Below, piece after piece: positions 1 to 5,840 of a stretch of 10,635 bases of DNA. Source of the DNA: Flavobacteriales bacterium. Its GTDB lineage: Bacteria; Bacteroidota; Bacteroidia; Flavobacteriales; UBA7430. The position numbers and the translations under genes are program-made. The notes below the pieces were generated by a model. The model was not told the DNA's origin and did not search any database. It saw only the letters and a list, made by a program, of their open reading frames with translations. Where the stretch lies: NCBI GenBank assembly GCA_002685115.1, contig NYWQ01000021.1:1-10635 (forward strand), given 5' to 3'. Within the stretch, counting starts at the first letter, position 1. Each line of letters begins with the position of its first letter.

Positions 1-1
1 A

Positions 2-709
2 CTTATACGCTTAATGAAAACAATTGGGGACGTTGTTGTAGTTGCCCCTAATAGCCCACAATCGGGTATGAGCCATGCGATTACGCTAGAAGCTCCTCTT
101 TACGTTGAAAGAGTTGTTCTTGAATCGGGTAGCCAAATTGAATATGCTTGCTCAGGCACTCCTGCAGATTGTGTGAAGTTGGCTTTTAACAAACTTCTTA
201 CTCGTAAACCCGATTTATGTGTTTCGGGTATTAACCACGGTTCCAATTCTTCCACTAACGTACTTTACTCAGGAACAATGGCTGCAGCACTAGAAGGAGC
301 TATTAAAGGGATTCCATCTATTGGCTTTTCTTTACTAGACCATTCTCAAGATGCAGATTTTTCGCAAAGTGAAAAATTCGTTCTGAAAATTGCCAAGCAG
401 GTGCTAAAGAATGGCTTACCCAATGGTGTTTGTTTAAATGTAAATATTCCTAAATTGCCAAAAGAAGAACTGAAGGGTTTTAAAATTTGCAGACAAGCAG
501 ATGGAAAGTGGCAAGAGGATATAGAAGAAAGAACAAGTCCACTAGGGAAAATATACTACTGGCTTTTTGGCTCTTTTGTTAATTTTGATAAGGGAAATGA
601 TACAGACATATGGGCCTTGGAGAATAACTATATTTCTGTTGTGCCAGTCCAATTTGATCTTACGGCTCACGATTCAATTCAGCAATTAAAAACATGGAAC
701 AATGGATAA
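2..709 (+). CDS. surE: 5'-truncated 5'/3'-nucleotidase SurE
   Basis: SurE is a metal-dependent phosphatase that removes phosphate from nucleoside monophosphates in the cytoplasm. The reading frame is open to the left edge, and the residues before the first ATG at 14 (LIRL) continue the family pattern, so that ATG is internal and the true start lies outside the window. About 235 residues are visible; roughly the first 20 are missing, including the N-terminal metal-binding NDD motif. Visible family hallmarks are the VVVVAPNSPQSGMSHAIT segment, GTPADCVKLA and the metal-site loop SGINHGSNSSTNVLYSGT, followed by AAALEGAIKGIPSIGFS. The C-terminal part (DTDIWALENNYISVVPVQFDLTA) also fits SurE. The last 8 bp overlap the next gene, suggesting co-transcription and translational coupling towards lpxB. 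Identification is from motifs; only the edge truncation is odd. Confidence 0.95.
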   Translation, partial: LIRLMKTIGDVVVVAPNSPQSGMSHAITLEAPLYVERVVLESGSQIEYACSGTPADCVKLAFNKLLTRKPDLCVSGINHGSNSSTNVLYSGTMAAALEGAIKGIPSIGFSLLDHSQDADFSQSEKFVLKIAKQVLKNGLPNGVCLNVNIPKLPKEELKGFKICRQADGKWQEDIEERTSPLGKIYYWLFGSFVNFDKGNDTDIWALENNYISVVPVQFDLTAHDSIQQLKTWNNG

Positions 710-980
710 ATTAAAAGATAATTTTTTTTTAGGTTTATTGTTAGGGGTTCTTGTGCCTATGGTTTCATACGCTCTTATTATGAGTTTGCTAGAACTGGTC
801 TTAGACAGTAATCCTTTGAGATTATCTACCATGCAAGTCATTGCAATTTTCATTAATTTCCCGATTTTTAGGAATCTTTTACTAAAACACAAAAAAGACA
901 AACTGGGAAGAGGAATGTTGTTTAGTACCTTTGTGTTGGCATTTTGGTATATTATTCATCACAATATGATAGAATTTTAA
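702..980 (+). CDS. small three-helix membrane protein, function unknown
   Basis: I do not recognise a named family for this 92-residue protein. Hydrophobic stretches at about residues 8-31, 42-60 and 71-87 look like three membrane helices. The loop at 62-70 is rich in Lys and Arg (KHKKDKLGR) and is therefore probably cytoplasmic. There is no signal peptide and no catalytic motif. The start at 702 overlaps the end of surE by 8 bp, and the stop overlaps the next start as TAATG, so the gene sits inside a translationally coupled operon. That packing is the main evidence that it is real, since a chance frame would rarely fit both joins. A T9 run lies at codons 7-10. Its position between surE and lpxB hints at an envelope role, but that is inference only. 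Confidence 0.8.
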   Translation: MDKLKDNFFLGLLLGVLVPMVSYALIMSLLELVLDSNPLRLSTMQVIAIFINFPIFRNLLLKHKKDKLGRGMLFSTFVLAFWYIIHHNMIEF

Positions 981-1366
981 TGCGTACAAATTGGAGTTCA
1001 AATACAAAGTTAGAAAAGGATTTTGGCTTCTCAAGAGCTGTTCAAATTGGAAACACCCTAGAGGTTTCTGGAACATCAGCTTTAGAAGGAACTAAAATTA
1101 TTGGAATTGGCGACATCACCCTTCAAACCGAATACATTATTAAAAAAATTGAGTTTACGCTCGAAGAGGCAGGTTTTAGTTTAGCTGATGTGGTTCGAAC
1201 ACGTATTTTTATCAAAGACATTTCAAAATGGGAGGAAGTAGCTCAGGTTCACTCGTATTTGTTTGGTACTGTAATGCCAGCTTCTACATTAGTTGAGGTT
1301 TCTAACTTAATACACCCAGACTTGCTCTTAGAAATTGAGGCGCAAGCTGTAAAGGAAAACACATGA
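980..1366 (+). CDS. RidA/YjgF/UK114-family protein lacking the catalytic Arg
   Basis: This is a 128-residue member of the RidA (YjgF/YER057c/UK114) family. Classical members hydrolyse reactive enamine/imine intermediates such as 2-aminoacrylate. The fold is recognisable from LEVSGTSAL (28-35), the ADVVRTRIFIKDISKW segment (69-84) and the C-terminal PASTLVEVSNL...LLLEIEAQAV (100-124). Aligned by eye to E. coli RidA, PARSCVEV corresponds to PASTLVEV here, so catalytic Arg105 is replaced by Ser102 and Cys107 by Leu. Family knowledge links loss of this arginine to the Rid subgroups without imine deaminase activity, so I would not call it ridA proper. An upstream in-frame ATG at 944 exists, but the ATG at 980, overlapping the previous stop as TAATG, gives the usual family length and is preferred. 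It sits in an operon with surE and lpxB. Confidence 0.9.
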   Translation: MRTNWSSNTKLEKDFGFSRAVQIGNTLEVSGTSALEGTKIIGIGDITLQTEYIIKKIEFTLEEAGFSLADVVRTRIFIKDISKWEEVAQVHSYLFGTVMPASTLVEVSNLIHPDLLLEIEAQAVKENT

Positions 1367-1443
1367 AATTAGAAACCGGAACTTATTTAAAATTTCATAA
1401 TTGTACCATCATGTATTGTCAACGTATAAAAAGTAACGCATGA
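1363..1443 (+). CDS. possible 26-codon mini-ORF bridging ridA-like gene and lpxB
   Basis: An uninterrupted frame starts at an ATG that overlaps the TGA of the RidA-family gene (ATGA, 1363-1366). It ends in a TGA that overlaps the ATG of lpxB (ATGA, 1440-1443). It encodes 26 residues (MKLETGTYLK... ending IKSNA), slightly basic, with two cysteines and no signal peptide or membrane segment. I recognise no family. The two perfect ATGA junctions suggest it could carry terminating ribosomes across the 73-bp gap and so couple lpxB translation to the upstream genes. The peptide itself may have no function. A chance frame cannot be excluded from one sequence. Confidence 0.35.
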   Translation: MKLETGTYLKFHNCTIMYCQRIKSNA

Positions 1444-2552
1444 AATATTATCTAATTTCAGGAGAGGCATCGGGAGATTTACATGCCTCAAACCTAATGC
1501 GTGCTTTAAAACAAGAAGACTCTGAAATGGAGGTGCGTGCTTGGGGTGGCGATTTGATGGAAGCTCAAGGAGCAACACTAGTAAAACATTACAAAGAGCT
1601 TGCTTTTATGGGGTTTTTGGAAGTTGTAATGAATTTGAGAATAATTTTGAACAACCTAGCTTTTTGCAAAAAAGATGTGCTGGAATTTCAACCCGATTTA
1701 TTAATTTTAGTGGATTATCCTGGATTCAATATGCGCGTGGCTAAATTTGCAAAACAACATAATATTCCAGTGTATTATTATGTTTCTCCGCAGGTTTGGG
1801 CATGGAAAAAAAATAGAGTGTACGATATAAAAAAGTACGTTACAAAACTGTACGCTATTTTACCATTTGAAAAAAAATTTTACAAGCAATTTGACTGTGA
1901 AGTAGAGTATTTAGGCCACCCACTTTTAGACGCTGTTTTTAATTACAAAAATGAACTAAAGGTTGAGGCTAATCATTGGAAACAAGAGGGCAGGCCACTG
2001 ATTGCATTATTGCCTGGGAGTAGGGAGCAAGAGCTCAATAAAATGCTCTTAAAAATGATTGAAGTTGAGAAGCAATTTCCAAACTGTGATTTTGTGATTG
2101 CTGGAGTGGATGCACTTGGTAAAGATTTTTACCACTCCTTTTTAAAACATTCAAATATTCGTGTAGTTTTTAACAAAACCTATGAGCTGTTTGATGAAGC
2201 TGATGCTGCACTAGTTAGTTCTGGAACAGCTACGCTTGAAACGGCTTTATTTAACGTACCTCAAGTTGTTTGTTACCAAACCAGTTGGTTTTCTTTTAAA
2301 ATAGCCCAATTACTGGTAGCCATAAAATACATTTCACTGGTTAACTTAATTAGCGACAAAGAAGTTGTTAAAGAATTAATTCAAGACGATTTAACTATTG
2401 CTAATATGGTTGCTGAGCTTAAAAAAATACTATCACCTGCTCACAAGACGCATATGTTAAACCAGTATACAGAGCTCAGAACTTTGCTCGGAGGTGAGGG
2501 AGCTTCCGAAAGGGTAGCAAAATCTATTTACAATCATATTTCGAATTCTTAA
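1440..2552 (+). CDS. lpxB: lipid-A-disaccharide synthase LpxB
   Basis: LpxB is a peripheral inner-membrane GT19 glycosyltransferase. It joins UDP-2,3-diacylglucosamine and lipid X to give lipid A disaccharide 1-phosphate in lipopolysaccharide synthesis. The 370 residues match the usual length. Family motifs occur in order: SGEASGD (7-13), the membrane-associated MGFLEV region (57-62), VDYPGFN (91-97), SPQVWAWKKNRV (116-127), YLGHPLLD (157-164), LLPGSREQEL (190-199, start of the nucleotide-binding half), SSGTATLETAL (260-270) and the ISLVNLI segment (298-304). The start is firm: a TAA lies in frame just upstream at 1434-1436, and the N-terminus MKYYLISGEASGD is canonical. It is the last gene of the surE unit and may be translated through the mini-ORF overlapping its start. 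No clear terminator follows. Confidence 0.97.
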   Translation: MKYYLISGEASGDLHASNLMRALKQEDSEMEVRAWGGDLMEAQGATLVKHYKELAFMGFLEVVMNLRIILNNLAFCKKDVLEFQPDLLILVDYPGFNMRVAKFAKQHNIPVYYYVSPQVWAWKKNRVYDIKKYVTKLYAILPFEKKFYKQFDCEVEYLGHPLLDAVFNYKNELKVEANHWKQEGRPLIALLPGSREQELNKMLLKMIEVEKQFPNCDFVIAGVDALGKDFYHSFLKHSNIRVVFNKTYELFDEADAALVSSGTATLETALFNVPQVVCYQTSWFSFKIAQLLVAIKYISLVNLISDKEVVKELIQDDLTIANMVAELKKILSPAHKTHMLNQYTELRTLLGGEGASERVAKSIYNHISNS

Positions 2553-2702
2553 TTTGCTTTCTCGTTCAGTTTCTTAAACAAAAAATAAATGGTTACATAA
2601 GTGTCCTTGTATATCGCTTTTTTTAGATCGGTATTAAATCGGCTTTAAATTCTTAGTTTCGTATAGGTTTTAGGTATTTTTATTTAACAACAGCATTAAG
2701 TT
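2553..2702. other. 150-bp spacer between lpxB and the M1 peptidase gene
   Basis: No convincing gene lies here. On the minus strand a frame is open from 2644 down to a TAA at 2549-2551 (31 residues, ending FKKLNEKAN), but it has no start codon and is closed above by another stop. It could be the eroded tail of a lost gene or chance. Near matches to the Bacteroidota -7 box occur at 2654-2661 (TAGTTTCG) and 2664-2671 (TAGGTTTT), each one base off TAnnTTTG. Neither has a TTG at the expected upstream distance. A promoter for the peptidase gene is expected in this spacer but cannot be placed. Confidence 0.4.
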
Positions 2703-4328
2703 ATGAATCGATTCATTCTTCTACTTACCCTAATTTACTCGTGCTCTTATGCTCAAAACTTTAACCAAAAGGATACTCTAAGAGGCTTTTTATCGCCTGA
2801 TCGTAGTTGGTTTGATGTGACTTATTACCATCTTACGCTAGAGATTGACACGGATCAGAAAACAATTAAAGGATTTAATGACATCCGATTTACGGTACTC
2901 GAAAACTCGAACAGGATGCAATTAGATTTGTTTGAAAACCTTACAATTGATCGTGTTTTGTTTAGAGGAATACCATGTAAATTTGAGCGTTTGTACGATT
3001 CTTTTTTTGTTGAACTCCCCTCGGATATTGAAGTCGGAAGTAATTTGGAATTAAGGATTTTTTATCACGGAATACCTAAAGTTGCCAAAAACGCTCCCTG
3101 GGACGGTGGGTTTGTGTGGAGTAAAGACAAGTCAGGTCTGCCTTGGGTTGGTGTAGCCTGTCAAGGATTGGGAGCCTCTTCCTGGTGGCCTTGTAAAGAT
3201 CATCTATCAGACGAACCAGACAGCATGCGCATTACTTGTACTTCACCAAGTGAAGTTCAATTTATTGGTAATGGAAATTTAGAAAGTGATTTTATTGAAA
3301 AAAACAATCGTACTTCTACTTGGTTCGTTTCGTACCCAATAAATACCTACAATGTTACCCTAAACATAGGAAATTACAGTCGTTTGCAAGACGTATATAT
3401 CTCTGGTTCAGACTCACTAGCTCTTGATTATTATGTGTTAAAAGGAAACGAACTGCAGGCTCAAAATCATTTTGAACAAGTAAAACCTATGCTCTCCGTT
3501 TACGAAGAGCTTTTTGGACCTTACCCATTCTGGAACGATGGCTATGCGCTGGTTGAAACTTCTTATTTAGGAATGGAACACCAAGGCGCTATTGCCTATG
3601 GAAATCAGTTTAAAAAAGGATATCTAGGCCATTATCCAGCAAATTTGGATTTCGATTTTATTGTAATACACGAATCTGGACATGAATATTGGGGCAACAG
3701 TATTAGTATGAATGATATTGCTGATATGTGGATTCACGAAAGTTTATGTACCTATACCGAAGCCTTGTATGTAGAGAAGATATACGGATACAATGCCATG
3801 TTAGATTACTTGATGTATCAAAAAGATTTTATAGACGCTACAAGTCCAATTTTAGGAGTGCACGGTACAAATACCAAAGGAAATGGAACAGATATGTACT
3901 ACAAGGGAAGTTGGATGTTACATTCTATTCGCAATACAATAAATAATGACAGTCTCTGGTATACAATTATTAGAGACATAGCTCAAGAATTTGCACTCCA
4001 AAACATAGATGGTGATGAGCTCATTAATTTTATGAGTCAAAAATCGTTTCTTGATTTAAAGCCAATATTTGAACAGTTTTTAGGTTATGCTAACTTACCT
4101 ATGCTAAGCTTCAAGCTGAAAAAAAGAAATGGCAAACTAATTTTACGCTACAAATGGACAGCTCATGTTGATGATTTTAATATGCCCATAGAAGTAAGTA
4201 TTGGAACTAAAACAAAATTTCGTATTTTTCCAACTTCTAAATACAAGACTTTAGATTTAGGGAAAGCGACTAAAAATGAGGTCAGATTTACAGAAAATTT
4301 ATTTCTGTACGAAAAAAAAGAAGATTAA
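2703..4328 (+). CDS. secreted M1-family zinc aminopeptidase
   Basis: This is a zinc metallopeptidase of family M1 (gluzincin, aminopeptidase N / leukotriene A4 hydrolase type) that probably trims N-terminal residues from peptides outside the inner membrane. It has 541 residues. Residues 1-17 look like a signal peptide, with a likely cut after SYA and before QN; a lipobox around Cys14 is less convincing. An N-terminal beta domain (about 35-230) precedes the catalytic domain. The zinc site is HESGH at 323-327 with the third ligand Glu346, exactly 18 residues after the second His. The exopeptidase motif appears as GMEHQ (290-294) instead of the textbook GAMEN, and the likely catalytic tyrosine lies in MYYKGSW (398-404). 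The C-terminus (about 465-541) is short and beta-rich, with no large ERAP1-like domain and no obvious type IX sorting domain. It appears to be monocistronic. Confidence 0.93.
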   Translation: MNRFILLLTLIYSCSYAQNFNQKDTLRGFLSPDRSWFDVTYYHLTLEIDTDQKTIKGFNDIRFTVLENSNRMQLDLFENLTIDRVLFRGIPCKFERLYDSFFVELPSDIEVGSNLELRIFYHGIPKVAKNAPWDGGFVWSKDKSGLPWVGVACQGLGASSWWPCKDHLSDEPDSMRITCTSPSEVQFIGNGNLESDFIEKNNRTSTWFVSYPINTYNVTLNIGNYSRLQDVYISGSDSLALDYYVLKGNELQAQNHFEQVKPMLSVYEELFGPYPFWNDGYALVETSYLGMEHQGAIAYGNQFKKGYLGHYPANLDFDFIVIHESGHEYWGNSISMNDIADMWIHESLCTYTEALYVEKIYGYNAMLDYLMYQKDFIDATSPILGVHGTNTKGNGTDMYYKGSWMLHSIRNTINNDSLWYTIIRDIAQEFALQNIDGDELINFMSQKSFLDLKPIFEQFLGYANLPMLSFKLKKRNGKLILRYKWTAHVDDFNMPIEVSIGTKTKFRIFPTSKYKTLDLGKATKNEVRFTENLFLYEKKED

Positions 4329-4339
4329 TTAGAATAGGC

Positions 4340-4370
4340 TTGTATGCTAACAGAAATGTTTCTAAATTTG
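4340..4370 (+). promoter_or_regulatory. Bacteroidota-type promoter for rpmG operon
   Basis: TTG at 4340-4342 is followed after 20 bp by TAAATTTG at 4363-4370. This is a perfect match to the Bacteroidota primary sigma consensus (-33 TTG, -7 TAnnTTTG, spacing about 17-23). Transcription would start near 4375, leaving a leader of about 18 nt before the rpmG ATG at 4393. It lies in the 64-bp gap after the M1 peptidase gene, so the ribosomal genes have their own start. This is the best promoter match seen in the window. Confidence 0.8.
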
Positions 4371-4392
4371 CAGCCTTATAAAAAGAAGAGAA

Positions 4393-4575
4393 ATGGCAAA
4401 GAAAGGTAATAGAGTTCAAGTAATCTTGGAATGTACAGAGCACAGAAAATCTGGTCAGCCAGGTGCATCTCGTTACATTACTACAAAGAACAAGAAAAAC
4501 TCTCCGGATCGTATGGAGTTGAAAAAATACAACCCAGTGTTGAAGAAGATGACTGTTCATCGCGAAATTAAATAA
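4393..4575 (+). CDS. rpmG: 50S ribosomal protein bL33
   Basis: bL33 is a small protein of the large ribosomal subunit, located near the E site. The 60 residues match the Bacteroidota form throughout: [11 protein letters not shown] near the N-terminus, [13 protein letters not shown] in the middle, and the C-terminal [20 protein letters not shown]. Only one cysteine (in ECTEH) is present, so this is the zinc-free form without paired CxxC motifs. The start at 4393 follows an A/G-rich stretch (AAAAAGAAGAGAA). A strong promoter lies just upstream and the DUF4295 gene follows after 8 bp. In many Bacteroidota rpmB precedes rpmG directly. Here the upstream neighbour is the M1 peptidase and there is no room for rpmB. 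Confidence 0.98.
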   Translation: MAKKGNRVQVILECTEHRKSGQPGASRYITTKNKKNSPDRMELKKYNPVLKKMTVHREIK

Positions 4576-4583
4576 GTTAAGTT

Positions 4584-4739
4584 ATGGCTAAGAAAGTAGT
4601 TGCATCCTTACAGAAAAGAGGTGCTAAAGACATTACAAAAGCAATTAAAATGGTAAGATCTGAAAAAACAGGTTCTTACGTATTCCGTGAGGAAATTTTA
4701 AATAAGGATAACGTTAAAGCTTTCCTTGCAAAAAAATAA
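4584..4739 (+). CDS. DUF4295 family protein, probable ribosome-associated protein
   Basis: This is a 51-residue, strongly basic protein that starts MAKKVVASLQKRGAKDITKA and ends FREEILNKDNVKAFLAKK. It matches the DUF4295 family, a short Bacteroidota protein typically encoded between rpmG and ftsY. The start is 8 bp after the rpmG stop and the gene ends 19 bp before the terminator stem, so the two form a bicistronic unit. Size, charge (many Lys and Arg) and linkage to bL33 suggest a ribosomal or ribosome-associated protein. I recall, unverified, that a Flavobacterium ribosome structure described an extra Bacteroidota large-subunit protein (bL38), and this family is a plausible candidate. No enzymatic motif is visible. 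Confidence 0.9.
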   Translation: MAKKVVASLQKRGAKDITKAIKMVRSEKTGSYVFREEILNKDNVKAFLAKK

Positions 4740-4758
4740 TTCACTTACACAAGTGGGT

Positions 4759-4795
4759 AAAAGCTTCTTTCTATAACTGAGAGAAGCTTTTTTTT
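4759..4795 (+). terminator. intrinsic terminator after rpmG-DUF4295
   Basis: A 12-bp stem is formed by AAAGCTTCTTTC (4760-4771) and GAGAGAAGCTTT (4779-4790), with one G-T wobble and a 7-nt loop (TATAACT). A run of eight T (4788-4795) overlaps the end of the 3' arm. A smaller hairpin, CACTT-ACAC-AAGTG (4742-4755), lies just before it. The structure is well formed for a factor-independent terminator. It ends 17 nt before the ftsY start codon, so it separates the ribosomal unit from ftsY or only partly attenuates transcription into it. Confidence 0.88.
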
Positions 4796-4812
4796 ATTTA
4801 GAGATTACGCTT

Positions 4813-5763
4813 ATGGGGTTTTTTAGTTTTTTTTCAAAAGAAAAAAAAGAGAAATTAGACAAAGGGTTAGAAAAAACAAAAGAATCTGTTTTTTCCAAGT
4901 TAGCACGTGTTATTGTTGGTAAATCTAAAGTAGATGCTGATGTACTTGACAACTTAGAAGAAGTTTTGATAGGTTCGGATGTAGGTGTTGTTACCACTCT
5001 TAAGATTATTGACCGTATTGAAAAGCGCGTAGCTAACGATAAGTTTTTAGGTACTTCAGAACTTAACAGCGTTTTACGAGAAGAAATCTCAGAACTTTTA
5101 GCACAAAGCAATACAGAAAATCTTGAAGAATTTACAGTTCCTGCATCGCACAAACCACACGTAATAATGGTTGTGGGTGTAAATGGTGTGGGTAAAACCA
5201 CTACCATAGGTAAGCTAGCCTATCAGTTAAAGAAAAAGGGATTTAAGGTTGTCTTGGGAGCTGCAGATACATTTCGTGCAGCTGCAATTGAACAATTAGA
5301 AATTTGGGCGCAAAGAGTAGATGTTCCTATTGTGAAGCAAAAAATGGGTTCTGATCCTGCTTCGGTAGCTTTTGATACGCTTCAATCTGCTACTTCTCAG
5401 GGTGCTGATGTAGTTATAATTGATACAGCTGGCCGATTGCACAACAAAGTGAACCTAATGAATGAATTAAGTAAGGTTCGTAAAGTAATGCAAAAAGTTG
5501 TGCCGGATGCGCCTCACGAGGTTTTACTTGTTTTAGATGCCTCAACAGGGCAAAATGCAATTGAACAAGCAAAACAATTTACATTAGCAACAGAGGTTAA
5601 TGCCCTTGCTTTAACAAAATTAGATGGTACAGCTAAAGGCGGTGTCGCCATTGGTGTTTCAGATCAATTTAATATCCCTGTTAAATATATTGGTGTTGGA
5701 GAAGGAATTGAAGACCTACAAGTTTTTAATAAAATTGAATTCGTCGATTCTTTATTTAACTAG
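4813..5763 (+). CDS. ftsY: signal recognition particle receptor FtsY
   Basis: FtsY is the SRP receptor GTPase. It docks SRP-bound ribosomes at the inner membrane and delivers nascent membrane proteins to the translocon. The 316 residues comprise a short basic, amphipathic N-terminus (MGFFSFFSKEKKEK) that may bind membrane, a helical N domain (about 20-100) and the G domain. The G motifs are GVNGVGKTT (122-130, P-loop), ADTFRAAAIEQL (151-162), DTAGR (204-208), TKLDGTAKGG (268-277) and GVGEGIEDL (294-302). The long acidic A domain of E. coli FtsY is absent; a compact form like this is common in other phyla. The terminator just upstream leaves little room for a promoter, and none matching TAnnTTTG is seen. 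rimO follows after 77 bp. Confidence 0.97.
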   Translation: MGFFSFFSKEKKEKLDKGLEKTKESVFSKLARVIVGKSKVDADVLDNLEEVLIGSDVGVVTTLKIIDRIEKRVANDKFLGTSELNSVLREEISELLAQSNTENLEEFTVPASHKPHVIMVVGVNGVGKTTTIGKLAYQLKKKGFKVVLGAADTFRAAAIEQLEIWAQRVDVPIVKQKMGSDPASVAFDTLQSATSQGADVVIIDTAGRLHNKVNLMNELSKVRKVMQKVVPDAPHEVLLVLDASTGQNAIEQAKQFTLATEVNALALTKLDGTAKGGVAIGVSDQFNIPVKYIGVGEGIEDLQVFNKIEFVDSLFN

Positions 5764-5840
5764 CTTTAGGCTAAATTTATTGAGTACTACATTATTCGAA
5801 CCATTACTATTCTTATTTAAGGTTACCTGATCTCAAAACT

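Noticed and set aside
722..730. T9 run near the start of the small membrane protein gene as a programmed slippage site
   Set aside because: Phe/Leu codons in a membrane helix in AT-rich DNA explain it, and the unslipped frame already gives a coherent protein joined correctly to its neighbours.
944..979. Earlier in-frame ATG at 944 for the RidA-family gene
   Set aside because: It would add 12 residues not matching the family and lies inside the preceding gene. The ATG at 980 in a TAATG junction gives the normal length.
2654..2671. TAGTTTCG and TAGGTTTT as promoter -7 boxes for the M1 peptidase gene
   Set aside because: Each has one mismatch to TAnnTTTG and no TTG at the correct upstream spacing, so I did not call a promoter.
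3570..3584. GMEHQ in place of GAMEN in the M1 peptidase as a sign of lost activity
   Set aside because: The key glutamate is retained, and as far as I recall MEHQ-type versions are frequent in bacterial M1 enzymes. The zinc ligands and catalytic tyrosine region are intact.
4288..4560. 90-codon minus-strand open frame opposite rpmG
   Set aside because: It covers the rpmG coding sequence and its promoter in antisense and shows no family features.
4813..4860. T- and A-rich homopolymers at the start of ftsY as a second terminator or recoding signal
   Set aside because: They encode the expected Phe/Lys-rich amphipathic N-terminus and form no hairpin.
4794..5207. 137-codon minus-strand open frame opposite ftsY
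   Set aside because: It lies wholly over the well-supported N and G domains of FtsY, is low-complexity Ser/Thr-rich, and runs through the terminator; it is an antisense shadow.
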